DNA of 64,000 bases from assembly GCF_900625095.1 (NCBI RefSeq), contig NZ_LR130760.1, positions 960,896 through 1,024,895 of the forward strand, in the 5' to 3' direction. The translations under genes and the position numbers were made by a program. Below the pieces are notes generated by a model, which made no database searches, had not been told where the DNA came from, and saw only the letters and a list, made by a program, of their open reading frames with translations. Numbering within the stretch: position 1 is the first letter of the stretch; each line of letters begins with the position of its first letter. The DNA is from Acinetobacter ihumii (GTDB lineage Bacteria; Pseudomonadota; Gammaproteobacteria; Pseudomonadales; Moraxellaceae). This document shows, one piece after another, positions 8,988 through 18,749 of the stretch.

Positions 8988-10004
8988 TTATACTTCGTTT
9001 GGATTTTTTAATTCCGTCATCGGCCATCTTGGCGTCGTGGTCACTTCCAGACCATCATGCTGCCCCGCTTTTAAGCGTTCATAACCTGCAAATGCAATCA
9101 TGGCACCATTATCTGTGCATAGCGCAGGCTCAGCGTAGTAGACTTGAGCCTTAATTTTTTTCAATGCTGTTTCTAATTGCTCACGTAAACGCAAGTTAGC
9201 ACTCACACCACCTGCAATCACTAAACGTTTTAAACCTGTTTGCTTCAATGCCTTGACTGATTTTTTAGCTAAAGTATCGACAATCGCTTCCTGAAAGGAT
9301 GCAGCAATATCCGCATCCCGATTTTCTTCACCCAATTTTTTAAGCTGAACCGAAACTGCTGTTTTTAAACCACTGAATGAAAAATCTAAACCTTGATGTA
9401 ACATTGGGCGTGGAAAATCAAACGCTTGTGGGTTACCTTGCAAAGCGAGTTTTGCAATATTTGGCCCACCCGGATAAGGCAAATTCATCATTTTAGCGAC
9501 TTTATCAAATGCTTCACCGGCTGCATCATCAATCGACTCACCTAATAGTTCATATTGTCCAATACCGTAGGCGGCCATAAGCTGCGTATGTCCACCAGAT
9601 ACCAGTAACGCGACAAATGGGAACTCGGGTGGTGTGGTAGACAAGAGAGGTGCCAACATATGACCTTCCATATGATGCACCCCAATTGCAGGCTTATCCA
9701 ACGCTAACGCCAATGTACGTCCAAACAAGGCTCCTGTCATCAGTGCACCCATTAAACCTGGTCCACGTGTATAAGCGACTGCATCAATATCTTGCTTATT
9801 CAATTGACTTTGCTCAAGCAATTCATTCAATAATGGAATCAGTTTACGCACATGGTCACGTGAAGCCAGTTCTGGTACCACCCCCCCATATTCCGCATGA
9901 AGTTTAATTTGACTGTAAAGCACCTGTCCACGCAGTCCCTGCTCGCTGTCATAAATCGCCAAGCCAGTTTCGTCACAAGAGGTTTCCAAGCCTAAAACAA
10001 TCAT
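8988..10004 (-). CDS. tsaD: tRNA N6-adenosine threonylcarbamoyltransferase TsaD
   Basis: 338 residues, standard length. With TsaB, TsaE and TsaC it forms t6A37 in ANN-decoding tRNAs. The N-terminal [16 protein letters not shown], the iron-binding HHMEGHML (about residues 109-116) and the ASHK fold motifs [10 protein letters not shown] and [14 protein letters not shown] are all present. It is divergent from rpsU, the common tsaD/rpsU arrangement in gammaproteobacteria. The ATG at 10004 gives the expected N-terminus. Confidence 0.97.
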   Translation of the reverse strand: MIVLGLETSCDETGLAIYDSEQGLRGQVLYSQIKLHAEYGGVVPELASRDHVRKLIPLLNELLEQSQLNKQDIDAVAYTRGPGLMGALMTGALFGRTLALALDKPAIGVHHMEGHMLAPLLSTTPPEFPFVALLVSGGHTQLMAAYGIGQYELLGESIDDAAGEAFDKVAKMMNLPYPGGPNIAKLALQGNPQAFDFPRPMLHQGLDFSFSGLKTAVSVQLKKLGEENRDADIAASFQEAIVDTLAKKSVKALKQTGLKRLVIAGGVSANLRLREQLETALKKIKAQVYYAEPALCTDNGAMIAFAGYERLKAGQHDGLEVTTTPRWPMTELKNPNEV

Positions 10005-10099
10005 TAAAATGCCTATATTTTTACGACTAAAATTCTGCCAGAGCTATTATAGACTTGTGATATCAGTTGTAAATGAGTAAAATACTGACCTTCACTTGT

Positions 10100-10125
10100 C
10101 ATCAAGGGCAATCCTGCGCTTGATG
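10100..10125. promoter_or_regulatory. Inverted repeat in the tsaD-rpsU intergenic region
   Basis: CATCAAG and CTTGATG are 7-bp arms 12 bases apart, ending 25 bases before the rpsU ATG. It may be a leader hairpin in the rpsU mRNA or an operator. No terminator T-run follows. Confidence 0.35.
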
Positions 10126-10150
10126 TTATCCATAATCTAGAGGATTTTAC

Positions 10151-10366
10151 ATGCCACAAGTTAAGTTGAAAGAAGGCGAACCAGTAGACGTAGCAATCCG
10201 TCGTTTCAAGCGTTCATGCGAAAAAGCAGGTGTTTTAGCTGACGTTCGTAAGCGCGAGTTCTACGAAAAACCGACTCAAGAACGTAAGCGTAAAAAAGCT
10301 GCTGCTGTTAAGCGTTACCAAAAGAAATTGGCACGCGAATCTGTACGTACTACTCGCCTTTACTAA
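10151..10366 (+). CDS. rpsU: 30S ribosomal protein S21
   Basis: 71 residues ([20 protein letters not shown] at the start), the exact usual length. S21 is a highly basic small-subunit protein that helps mRNA-16S base pairing at initiation. The Arg- and Lys-rich C-terminal helix is complete. An AGAGGA ribosome binding site precedes the start. yqeY follows after 31 bases, so the two are likely co-transcribed, as in other gammaproteobacteria, where dnaG would usually come next; dnaG is not here. Confidence 0.98.
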
Positions 10367-10397
10367 TTAATTTGTGATTGACTGTCTGGAAAATTAA

Positions 10398-10844
10398 ATG
10401 ACTACTTTGAAAAGCCAAATAACTGAAGTTTTAAAAGCAACTATGCGTGCTAAAGAAATGGACAAGTTAACGGTGATTCGTGGTTTACAGGCAGCAATTA
10501 AGCAAATCGAAGTCGATGAGCGCGTAGAGCTTGACGATTCGCAAGTTCTTGCGGTCATTGAAAAGCAAATTAAACAGCGTAAAGAATCGGTCAAAGCCTT
10601 TGAAGGCGCAGGCCGTGATGATTTAGCTAGTAAAGAACAAGCCGAAATTGAGGTGTTATCCCAATTTCTACCAGAAGCTATGACTGAGGAAGAGCTTGAT
10701 TCTCTCATTGAGCAAACGATTGCTGCTCAAGGTGCTACTAGCATGAAAGATATGGGTAAGGTGATGAACTCTCTACGTCCGATCATAGCCGGACGTGCCG
10801 ATCCTGCACAAGTTTCTGCCAAAATTAAAGCCAAACTCAGCTGA
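10398..10844 (+). CDS. yqeY: GatB/YqeY domain-containing protein
   Basis: 148 residues. It resembles the C-terminal helical domain of GatB, the tRNA-dependent amidotransferase subunit: MRAKEMDKLTVIRGLQAAIKQIEVD at the N-terminus and the typical FLPEAMTEEELDSLI segment near residue 95. The precise role of stand-alone YqeY is unsettled; a tRNA-related role is presumed. The rpsU-yqeY pairing is conserved. Confidence 0.93.
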   Translation: MTTLKSQITEVLKATMRAKEMDKLTVIRGLQAAIKQIEVDERVELDDSQVLAVIEKQIKQRKESVKAFEGAGRDDLASKEQAEIEVLSQFLPEAMTEEELDSLIEQTIAAQGATSMKDMGKVMNSLRPIIAGRADPAQVSAKIKAKLS

Positions 10845-10954
10845 TCTTTCTTATTCAACTTAGTTTTTCTTTTCTCTCTTTAAATCAATGTGATTGAATA
10901 GATTTCAACATTCACATGATTCGTCTATATTTATTTGATCTTTTCGTCAGTTTT

Positions 10955-11314
10955 TTACTGTAAATGACATTGAATATTATATTTCTTTAATATTTGCATT
11001 TCTTTGGATGCCAATACCTGATTAATAAAATCCTGTTTGGTCATTTTAGCGTAAGAAAGTGGCAAGTCAGATCGATATTGATCATTAACCTGGTATAAAT
11101 CTTGCACATACTGATTCACAATGCCACAAAATTGTGTCTGCTGCACAGGCGTAAATTGTGTCTGCTGTGGATTAAGTGAACGTAAAAAATTACGCATATC
11201 TGTATTATAAGTATTTGAGATTTTCTCTACAGAACGGACGTAGCGTTCAGGTGGAGCTGCCAAAACGGATTGCCCCAAAATCATTAAACTCAACAATAAG
11301 GTGATCTTTTTCAT
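10955..11314 (-). CDS. Small secreted protein, function unknown
   Basis: 119 residues from the ATG at 11314 (a TTG at 11326 is the alternative). A signal peptide, MKKITLLLSLMILGQSVLA, is cleaved near residue 19 before APPERY. The mature part is polar and helix-prone, with two cysteines (in QTQFCGIVNQY and in IQCHLQ at the end) that could form one disulfide in the periplasm. No family was recognised. It ends 110 bases after the convergent yqeY gene and is preceded by the broken GFA gene. Confidence 0.65.
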   Translation of the reverse strand: MKKITLLLSLMILGQSVLAAPPERYVRSVEKISNTYNTDMRNFLRSLNPQQTQFTPVQQTQFCGIVNQYVQDLYQVNDQYRSDLPLSYAKMTKQDFINQVLASKEMQILKKYNIQCHLQ

Positions 11315-11366
11315 AAATATAATCAATACAGTATTTCAGTTAAAAGAGAATTTAATGGCTTGCTTT

Positions 11367-11750
11367 TCATTCTTTAATCAAATGAATAAATGCAGGCTTA
11401 TGTTCTATAAAATACTCTTCTGTTGGAGCTTGTATATGCCCCTGCTCTACGGTTCCTAAACGCAATCGAATTATTTCAGGTAAGTCCAAACGATAAGAAT
11501 ATATAGGGCTTGCACAAATTTTACATGATACACGTGCTTTTTGTGGCGTATGAAAGTATTCATGCAGATTCTCTTGACCTTGAAGTAATATAAAATCTTG
11601 CTTTTAAATAGGACTATTCCATCCACCTAGTGCACCCTGCGCCTGCTGACAATCCATACAATAACAAAGAATCGATTTTTCAATTATAGCATCATAACGG
11701 TATTGAACTGCTCCACATAGACATTTACCCCTTATATTTTTATTTTGCAT
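11367..11750 (-). pseudogene. GFA-family (CENP-V/Gfa) gene with an in-frame stop
   Basis: From the ATG at 11750 the minus strand encodes 127 codons that read as a complete GFA-family protein: zinc-ligand motif GKCLCGAVQY, then LCYCMDCQQAQGA, then VSCKICASPIYSYR and LRLRLGTVEQG. One TAA (11604-11606) interrupts the frame at codon 49, right after WNSPI, and the frame continues intact beyond. GFA proteins relate to glutathione-dependent formaldehyde-activating enzyme, though most members are of unknown function. A single nonsense mutation with all later zinc cysteines kept points to recent inactivation, a sequencing error, or rarely readthrough. Confidence 0.8.
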
Positions 11751-11773
11751 ATTTCTCACCTTTACATATTATC

Positions 11774-13234
11774 TTATATTTTAAGCAGTCGTTCTGACTG
11801 CATTTGTTTAAGTCGCTGATCAATCGTTGCACTCATCGCATTGTTGCCCTTTGCTAGACGCTGCGCGTGTAGCATTGATTTAATGGCATTTTCCTCATAA
11901 CCCGACCAATATTCAACCTCAGCCCGATAACGCAACACATTGACCGTTCTTAAAGGTGATTGAGTATCGACATTGGCTGCTTGTTGTAAAAGCCGCCAGC
12001 CTTCGATATCTTTATTATTATGCTGAATAAATCGTTGTACCAGTTTTTGTGCTTCAGCACTTTTCCCTTGTCGAATCAAAATTTCAGCTAATTTATACGC
12101 TAAAGGGCGATTCTCAGGCATGGTACGCTGGGTATTAATAATGGCCTGATAAGCATCATCCAGTTTATTTTGATTTAAATAAATATCCGCTTGTAAAATG
12201 GTGATTAATGTATTGCTCGGGAAAGTTGTCTTAACTCCTTCCAGCATTTCCTGAGCTTTGGCATAGTCTCCCTGATTGTTATAAAAAGCACTCATCGCCA
12301 ATTGGGCAGGTTTGTTATTTTGATTTACCTGAATCTGTAACAACTGTTCGGTGACCTGATGCGTTTCGACCAAGGTATACCATTTTAAAATCTGAAAATC
12401 AGGATCATAAAGTTTCGACTTTACTGTAGGAAACTGGTTAGCACGTAAGCGTGATTCGCTCATCCTTTCAGATGTCAATGGATGCGTCATCCAGAAATCA
12501 GGTAAATAGCTCAATCGGCTCATTGACCGATTCATCGTCTCAAAAAAATCTGCCATACTCTGCGGATTATAGCCAGCCGCATACATATATTGCATACCAA
12601 TTCGATCAGCCTCGCGCTCCTGATTACGACTATAAGTCAATTGATTATCCATGAGAGCGGCTTGTGTACCTAACATCACTGCTGCACCAGCATCCGATTT
12701 GGTTTGTGCAGCAATGGCAGCCCCCACCAAAATACCCGCTAAAGCCAACAACCCTTGCCCCTTAAAGGCTTCCTGAGAGCGGCTATAATGGCGCTGACTG
12801 ACATGGGCAATTTCATGTGCCATCACCCCTGCAACTTCGTCAATATTATGTGCAGATGCAATCAAACCCGAATTTAAAGCAAACAATCCGCCCGGAACCG
12901 CAAAAGCATTAATCTGAGGATCATTGACTACGACCATGCCAATGGGTTGTCCTAATTGAGTTTGACTCAATATCTGCGCAAAAACTCGAAAAAACTGATC
13001 CTCAAGCCAAGGATCATGCAAAACAGGCAATTGTCTTTGAACTTGGCGGTAAACTTTTTCCCCAATCATTTTTTCTTTTTGCTGGTCAATGAGTCCAACA
13101 CCACTGCCAATTTCTGGCACTTCAATTTGCGTAGTGGCAGATTGATACAAATAATCGGAATGTGCCTGTGTAACTCCAGTCACCATGCTTAAAGCCAATA
13201 CCGTTGCCACATGTTTCAAATCACGATCTCTCAT
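11774..13234 (-). CDS. Periplasmic M48 metalloprotease with TPR repeats (BepA-like)
   Basis: 486 residues from the ATG at 13234; a TTG at 13267 is in frame. A signal peptide (MRDRDLKHVATVLALSMVTGVTQA) is followed by an M48 domain with the zinc site HEIAHVSQRH in GVMAHEIAHVSQRHY and the third ligand Glu in NQEREADRIGMQYM. The C-terminal half (from about residue 280) is helical and TPR-like. This is the BepA/YfgC layout: a periplasmic chaperone-protease that helps LptD and BAM assembly and degrades stalled outer-membrane proteins. It appears to be transcribed alone. Confidence 0.88.
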   Translation of the reverse strand: MRDRDLKHVATVLALSMVTGVTQAHSDYLYQSATTQIEVPEIGSGVGLIDQQKEKMIGEKVYRQVQRQLPVLHDPWLEDQFFRVFAQILSQTQLGQPIGMVVVNDPQINAFAVPGGLFALNSGLIASAHNIDEVAGVMAHEIAHVSQRHYSRSQEAFKGQGLLALAGILVGAAIAAQTKSDAGAAVMLGTQAALMDNQLTYSRNQEREADRIGMQYMYAAGYNPQSMADFFETMNRSMSRLSYLPDFWMTHPLTSERMSESRLRANQFPTVKSKLYDPDFQILKWYTLVETHQVTEQLLQIQVNQNNKPAQLAMSAFYNNQGDYAKAQEMLEGVKTTFPSNTLITILQADIYLNQNKLDDAYQAIINTQRTMPENRPLAYKLAEILIRQGKSAEAQKLVQRFIQHNNKDIEGWRLLQQAANVDTQSPLRTVNVLRYRAEVEYWSGYEENAIKSMLHAQRLAKGNNAMSATIDQRLKQMQSERLLKI

Positions 13235-13332
13235 CAAAAAATAAGGGATAATTGACCACAGAATCAATGATCAATTATCCCCAATATAGCACTGAAAATA
13301 TGCGTAATTTGCAATAAAGTGTTATGGCAAAT

Positions 13333-14292
13333 TTAGCCATTTACCAAGTATTGTGGTGTTCTACCTTCCAGTGCATCAACGAGATTTTTATATGCCAGTT
13401 TTGCCATTTTCAAACGTGTTTCCGCTGTTGCAGAACCAATATGCGGCAAGGTCACCACATTAGCTAAGTTGAATAATGGTGATGACTGTAACGGTTCTTT
13501 TTGATAAACATCCAGACCCGCCGCAAAGATTTTCTGCTGTTGCAAGGCATCAACTAAAGCCTCTTCATCCACTACTGAACCACGTGAAATGTTGACAAAC
13601 ACCGCATGTGATTGCATTTTTTCAAATTGAGCCTGCCCCATCAGTGCTTTAGATTCAGCATTTAAATCGACCGCAACTACCACAAAATCAGATTGGCTCA
13701 ACAACTCATCCAAAGTGCAATAGCGTGCATTTAAAGGTTGTGCCAACTCCAACTTTTCACGGCGGTTGTGGTAAAGAATATTCATATTAAAGCCATAGAA
13801 ACCACGTCTTGCTATAGCTGCACCAATATTGCCCAGACCAATAATACCCAGTGTTTTACCAAAAATATCCTGTCCAAACTGCGCAGGTCCTACAGTTCGC
13901 TTCCATTCACCGTTTTTTGTCCACCGATCCAGTTCAGGTACTTTACGTGCAGCACTGACCAATAAGGTAAAAGCCAGATCAGCTGTGGTTTCAGTGAGAA
14001 CATGCGGTGTATGCGCTAACCAAATCTTTTTTTGGGTGAGGTAATCGACATCATAATTATCATAGCCCACACTAACCGTTGAGATAATTTTTAATTGCTG
14101 TGCTGGTGCAAGATTACTTTCATTCAATAAACGCCCTGCCCCTATCATGGCATCGGCATCGACCACTTCCTTGCGAATTTGCTCATTGATATCACCCTGC
14201 TTCGGATTTAAGAGTACGACCTGATAATCTTGTTCAAGTTGCGCCAAAACCGTTGAGTCAATTTGACTAAATACCACGACTTTCTTTTTCAT
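13333..14292 (-). CDS. D-2-hydroxyacid dehydrogenase (GhrB-like)
   Basis: 319 residues, normal for D-isomer-specific 2-hydroxyacid dehydrogenases. NAD(P)-binding motif LGIIGLGNIGAAIARR is at about residues 149-164. Catalytic residues fit the family: Arg in VFVNISRGSVVDE, Glu in AAGLDVYQKEP, and His in LPHIGSATAETR. The overall look is closest to glyoxylate/hydroxypyruvate reductase B, which reduces glyoxylate, hydroxypyruvate or 2-ketogluconate with NADPH. The exact substrate is inferred only. No operon partners are evident. Confidence 0.87.
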   Translation of the reverse strand: MKKKVVVFSQIDSTVLAQLEQDYQVVLLNPKQGDINEQIRKEVVDADAMIGAGRLLNESNLAPAQQLKIISTVSVGYDNYDVDYLTQKKIWLAHTPHVLTETTADLAFTLLVSAARKVPELDRWTKNGEWKRTVGPAQFGQDIFGKTLGIIGLGNIGAAIARRGFYGFNMNILYHNRREKLELAQPLNARYCTLDELLSQSDFVVVAVDLNAESKALMGQAQFEKMQSHAVFVNISRGSVVDEEALVDALQQQKIFAAGLDVYQKEPLQSSPLFNLANVVTLPHIGSATAETRLKMAKLAYKNLVDALEGRTPQYLVNG

Positions 14293-14445
14293 TAGACGTC
14301 CTTATTGAATTGCTTAAATATCTAAAATCGGAGACATACCAAATGTCTTTCATCACTGTTTAACTCCTCTTTATTTTTCATTAAGAAAGAAATAAAAAGG
14401 ACTTATAAAAGGAATCTACTGACTAAAATATCAAGAAAAGAGATG

Positions 14446-15120
14446 TTATGGGGTTAACATGAGTTGCCATAAACGGCGTTTGAGTAACGGCTGATCAATC
14501 ATGTCTTGTAAACTTGCGAGTTGCATGACCTGAGCATGTTGAACCACCTCAAGTTCTCCTAAAATCACAATTCGCTTATCTGTCGCCAAAGCATCCAGAA
14601 ACCCCTGAACATAGGTCTGCACGCCACGAGCATCGCGAAAATTCTCTAAAGGAAATGGCCATTTAAGTTCATTATAAACACCCGTTAAAGCAGCCTGAAT
14701 ATTGTGCCAAAGTTGCCGCTGTTGTTTAGATAATTGTGAACTTTCAACCATCAAAACCACTTGATCAAGACAGTACGCCTCTAATGTAAACTCAGTTTGA
14801 ACTACAGCTAAATCTTGATTTTCAACATTTTTTACAGGTTGGAGCAATGCCGACGGAATATCCACATCCGTTTTGGACACATTGACTGCCGTCGTCTCTT
14901 CAATTGTCGGCTGAAGGGTCGATTTTAAGTCAGATATAGTTTTTACTGGGGAAATATTCGCGATTTGATCTAGAGTTGTATTATCATTATTCGTAGTTTT
15001 AATATCTGCAACTTGGTCACGCCAGAGGCTTGCAGTCTGTTTTTTTTGGCATGATACGGTTCGTGGAACCCACAGATCCACCCCCATTGCTGCCAAAATA
15101 TTTCGCTGCTGCCCTGTCAT
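14446..15120 (-). CDS. Unrecognised protein, about 224 residues
   Basis: The ATG at 15120 (MTGQQRNILAAMGVDLWVPR) has a GGGGGTGA stretch upstream and is chosen over a TTG at 15192 that adds 24 very basic residues. The frame has no signal peptide or membrane segment. A short conserved-looking N-terminal motif (ILAAMGVDLWVPR) precedes a low-complexity Thr/Asp/Val linker (about residues 30-105), then a compact C-terminal domain with a YVQGFLDALATDKRIVILGELEVV segment. I do not recognise the family. It starts 92 bases after the M48-like pseudo-protease gene on the same strand and is likely co-transcribed with it. Confidence 0.6.
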   Translation of the reverse strand: MTGQQRNILAAMGVDLWVPRTVSCQKKQTASLWRDQVADIKTTNNDNTTLDQIANISPVKTISDLKSTLQPTIEETTAVNVSKTDVDIPSALLQPVKNVENQDLAVVQTEFTLEAYCLDQVVLMVESSQLSKQQRQLWHNIQAALTGVYNELKWPFPLENFRDARGVQTYVQGFLDALATDKRIVILGELEVVQHAQVMQLASLQDMIDQPLLKRRLWQLMLTP

Positions 15121-15211
15121 CTTGATACGATCACCCCCATATTCAAAACCTATTCTACTCTGCTTTTTCCGCTTTTTCAGAGTTTTTAGCAAATCAGATT
15201 TTGAACGTAGT

Positions 15212-17137
15212 TTAAATAATCATGAGGGTGTTTTTCTTTTGCATTTGATCGACAATATCATCTGTTTTAAAGCCAAATCGCCAATACAATAGTTCTAAAA
15301 CATCCAGCTCATCTTGGGTAATAATACGGTCACTCCATAGACACATTTCTGCAATTCCCAATATGCTAAGTCGATCACGTAATAATAGTCCTGCGCAATC
15401 ATTTAAGATTTCTGCCAAATCAATCGGCTCATCTGAGATTTCCTGATACAACGCCATTTCTTCTAAAGTTAAAATATGGGTGAGGATACGATCACGCACT
15501 TCGAGTTGATTAGGGCTATTAATCTGTTGCACATGCAATAGCGCATCAATTAAACGTACAATTTGCGGTTTAACCTCTTCAATTGAAGTGGGCATATGTA
15601 CTGGCATTAAATCCAGTTCAAACTTTACCCGCTCAAGTAACAAAGCATCCAGCAATCCCACTTCACCATCTTCCTGAATAATTAAGGCCAAACGCGTTAA
15701 AAATTGTCGGGCAATGGTCGCAGGAAGTGCGCCAATATTTTGGCAAGCCTCATGAAAAATTTGAACGTGAACACGACCATCCAGATATAACAAGGCATCA
15801 ATAATCGCACGGCTGACTTGAGCATTTGATGGTACAAATTCACGGTATTGTCGAATCATCAAAATGGCAACCATCACTTCACGTGAGCCCGTTGCAGTTT
15901 GTAAAGCCCGTTGAATTAATTCAGGACGTTTAATATTCTGACGAATTTCAGCTTTAAGGGGTTTAATGGCATCATTTAAAGCAAAACTGATGGGAGATAA
16001 GCGCAATAATGGCAAAGGCTGTGGTGACACCCATGGCGTGTAGGCATTCCCATCCATTTCCTCAAGTGAACGAAACAAACTAAACAACGGTCGGTTACGT
16101 AATTTTTTTAAATTTTCAAGTTGCAGTTCCTGCAAAATACCCGGATTTAATTCATAAATGCGATCTTCAATACTTGGATGAATATTTAACCAGCTTTGCG
16201 GACTTAAAGAATTAGCAAAGCACATGTGCGCGATAGATTCAGAAAATACACTATGAATTTGTGAACCAGCATGATGCACATAAATTCTGAGTAGCGTCTG
16301 GGTATTGGCATTACTTTGAATCAGTTGCATGGTTTTATAATCATTTCTAAAAGTGCGTCCACTTAAAGTTAAGTATTTGATTAAACGTGTAATTAAAACA
16401 CCCATGCTACCTAATAACCAAATCACTCCACCAAGAGCAATATAAAAAGTTTCAAACTTGCGCTGCTTATTTTTCTGATACGGCTTAAAACCACGTTTTG
16501 CAATACGACTTCCCAATTGGCTAAAGGTGATTAAACCACTATATAAAATTTTAAGTTTGGTATTTTCAACGGCTTCACCAGATAAAATTTGATTAAATTC
16601 ATGACTTAACAAACCATAAAGTTCAACTTCATCCAGATTTTGTAAGGCTCCCCAAGTCAACATAATGACCACATTTTTTTGATCAAAACCTGCGGTAAGC
16701 GCATTTACACCGACTTCATCTGGCAATACATATAATATAGGGGTTTCAATTCCAAAACGCTCAGCCAACTGCTGTGAAAGTTTTAGTGCAGTGCTTTCTT
16801 CAGGTGTGCTCTCTAACAGCTCAAGGCGACGTCCTTTGAGCTGCTTCGCAAGAGAATGCCCTCCTTCACGCAATACATAAAGCTCATAACAGGCAGAGCT
16901 TGTTGCAATCGCAAATAATAAAATGATCAGATACGGACTTAGACTGTGCCATAAAATCGATTGGCTATAGTCAAAATAATGGACTAAAAGTCCAAGGGTA
17001 ATATTTAAAATAAATACTGTCAGCAGCATTGCGACCAAACACATGCTGGCAGACCACATCATATTTTTATTTTCAACCAGATAATGACTGACTTCTTTCA
17101 ATGTAAATATGTCCTGATTACATTGTTGCCCCATCAT
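15212..17137 (-). CDS. M48-like membrane protein with a degenerate zinc site
   Basis: 641 residues. Two N-terminal membrane segments (about residues 33-55 and 67-85) lead to an M48/HtpX-like domain, and two more hydrophobic segments follow near residues 195 and 235. At the position of the HExxH zinc motif the sequence reads LLSHEFNQILSGE: the second His is Gln. Where family members have the third ligand Glu (xRxREFxAD), this protein reads SGRTFRNDYKTMQ, with no Glu. The HPSIEDRI motif near residue 320 remains. The C-terminal 300 residues are helical. I infer a non-proteolytic M48 homologue. The 600-residue architecture is known in gammaproteobacteria with intact zinc sites. Confidence 0.75.
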   Translation of the reverse strand: MMGQQCNQDIFTLKEVSHYLVENKNMMWSASMCLVAMLLTVFILNITLGLLVHYFDYSQSILWHSLSPYLIILLFAIATSSACYELYVLREGGHSLAKQLKGRRLELLESTPEESTALKLSQQLAERFGIETPILYVLPDEVGVNALTAGFDQKNVVIMLTWGALQNLDEVELYGLLSHEFNQILSGEAVENTKLKILYSGLITFSQLGSRIAKRGFKPYQKNKQRKFETFYIALGGVIWLLGSMGVLITRLIKYLTLSGRTFRNDYKTMQLIQSNANTQTLLRIYVHHAGSQIHSVFSESIAHMCFANSLSPQSWLNIHPSIEDRIYELNPGILQELQLENLKKLRNRPLFSLFRSLEEMDGNAYTPWVSPQPLPLLRLSPISFALNDAIKPLKAEIRQNIKRPELIQRALQTATGSREVMVAILMIRQYREFVPSNAQVSRAIIDALLYLDGRVHVQIFHEACQNIGALPATIARQFLTRLALIIQEDGEVGLLDALLLERVKFELDLMPVHMPTSIEEVKPQIVRLIDALLHVQQINSPNQLEVRDRILTHILTLEEMALYQEISDEPIDLAEILNDCAGLLLRDRLSILGIAEMCLWSDRIITQDELDVLELLYWRFGFKTDDIVDQMQKKNTLMII

Positions 17138-17142
17138 AAATT

Positions 17143-17168
17143 AAAAAAGCGGGAAAAACCCGCTTTTT
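17143..17168 (-). terminator. Rho-independent terminator after purF
   Basis: AAAAAGCGGG and CCCGCTTTTT form a stem with a 5-base loop and T-runs. It lies between the purF stop and the M48-like gene. Confidence 0.85.
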
Positions 17169-17183
17169 AGTGAAGAATTTAGC

Positions 17184-18725
17184 TTACAACTCTTCTTTAA
17201 TTCCAGTCAAATCCACTGAAGCAGCATCGATATTGACATCAATATAGCCATCCTGCCCTTTCTTTGCAGTGTCATTACGCTGACGCTCAAGATTTTCAAG
17301 ATAAGCTTGATCAATACCACCCGTCACATATATCCCGTCAAACACTGAACTATCAAATTCAGTTAAATCAGGAACCTTACTGGTACGAACAGCATTTTTA
17401 AGATCTTCAAGATCCTGAAAAATAAGACGATCTGCACCAATAATATCCTGAATTTCTTCAACACTCCGTTGTGAAGCAATCAATTCAGCTTTGGCTGGCA
17501 TATCAATTCCATACACATTTGGATATTTCACCATTGGCGCAGCCGAAGCGAAATATACTTTTTTGGCACCCGAATCACGCGCCATTTGAATGATTTCGTT
17601 ACATGTCGTACCGCGAACAATTGAGTCATCGACAAGTAGTACATTTTTGCCTTTAAATTCAAGTTCAACTGGATTCAGTTTCTGGCGTACTGATTTTTTA
17701 CGTTGTTGCTGACCGGGCATAATGAAGGTACGGCCGATATAACGGTTTTTCATAAACCCTTCACGGAACTTCACACCTAAAATATTCGCCAGTTCAAGTG
17801 CCGAAGTACGACTGGTATCTGGAATTGGAATCACCACATCAATATCGTGCTCTTCACCCCATTCACGCAAAATTTTATAGGCCAGTTTTTCACCCATTTT
17901 CAAACGTGCTTTGTACACTGAAATACCATCAATAATGGCATCTGGACGTGCAAAGTAGACGTATTCAAAAATACATGGACGATGATGCGGTTCAGCCGCA
18001 CATTGTTGGGTGAAAAGCTCACCTTTATCATTAATAAATATCGCTTCACCTGGCTGAATATCACGCTCAATCTTAAAGCCAAGTGCGGTAATCGCAACGG
18101 ATTCAGATGCAATGATGTATTCGGTACCCTGTTCTGTTTCACGCGATCCATAGATGAGAGGACGAATACCATTCGGATCACGAAAACCAACTAGACCATG
18201 ACCCGTGATCATCGCCACCACACCATAAGCCCCTTTACAACGCTCATGGACACGTTTCACTGCATGAAAAACATCTTCTGCACTCGGGTTTAAAGTGCCA
18301 CTTTTTTGTAGCTCATGCGCAAATACATTCAGCAGAACTTCAGAATCAGAATCGGTATTCATATGGCGCAAATCTGTTTTAAACAGATCATCATGAATAT
18401 CAGCAGCATTGGTCAGGTTGCCATTGTGCGCGAGCGTAATACCGTATGGCGAGTTTACATAAAACGGCTGGGCTTCTGCGCTGCTTGCCGAACCTGCGGT
18501 AGGATAACGCACATGACCGATGCCATAATTACCAATCAGGGCACGCATATGGCGAGTATGAAATACATCACGCACCATGCCGTTGTCTTTGCGCAAAAAT
18601 AGACGACCATTATGGCAAGTCACTATTCCAGCCGCATCTTGTCCACGATGTTGCAACATCGTTAATGCATCAAATAACATTTGGTTAACTGGCGCCTTAC
18701 CGGCAATACCAACTACTCCACACAT
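17184..18725 (-). CDS. purF: Amidophosphoribosyltransferase
   Basis: 513 residues. It catalyses the first committed step of purine synthesis, PRPP plus glutamine to phosphoribosylamine. Cys2 (MCGVVGIAG) is the N-terminal glutaminase nucleophile with no propeptide. The Ntn domain shows [13 protein letters not shown], and the PRPP loop is [14 protein letters not shown] at about residues 360-373. Length and layout are those of the E. coli enzyme. It lies 24 bases downstream of cvpA, the conserved cvpA-purF operon. Confidence 0.97.
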   Translation of the reverse strand: MCGVVGIAGKAPVNQMLFDALTMLQHRGQDAAGIVTCHNGRLFLRKDNGMVRDVFHTRHMRALIGNYGIGHVRYPTAGSASSAEAQPFYVNSPYGITLAHNGNLTNAADIHDDLFKTDLRHMNTDSDSEVLLNVFAHELQKSGTLNPSAEDVFHAVKRVHERCKGAYGVVAMITGHGLVGFRDPNGIRPLIYGSRETEQGTEYIIASESVAITALGFKIERDIQPGEAIFINDKGELFTQQCAAEPHHRPCIFEYVYFARPDAIIDGISVYKARLKMGEKLAYKILREWGEEHDIDVVIPIPDTSRTSALELANILGVKFREGFMKNRYIGRTFIMPGQQQRKKSVRQKLNPVELEFKGKNVLLVDDSIVRGTTCNEIIQMARDSGAKKVYFASAAPMVKYPNVYGIDMPAKAELIASQRSVEEIQDIIGADRLIFQDLEDLKNAVRTSKVPDLTEFDSSVFDGIYVTGGIDQAYLENLERQRNDTAKKGQDGYIDVNIDAASVDLTGIKEEL

Positions 18726-18749
18726 AGCAACCTCGCAGACAAGCTAGGA

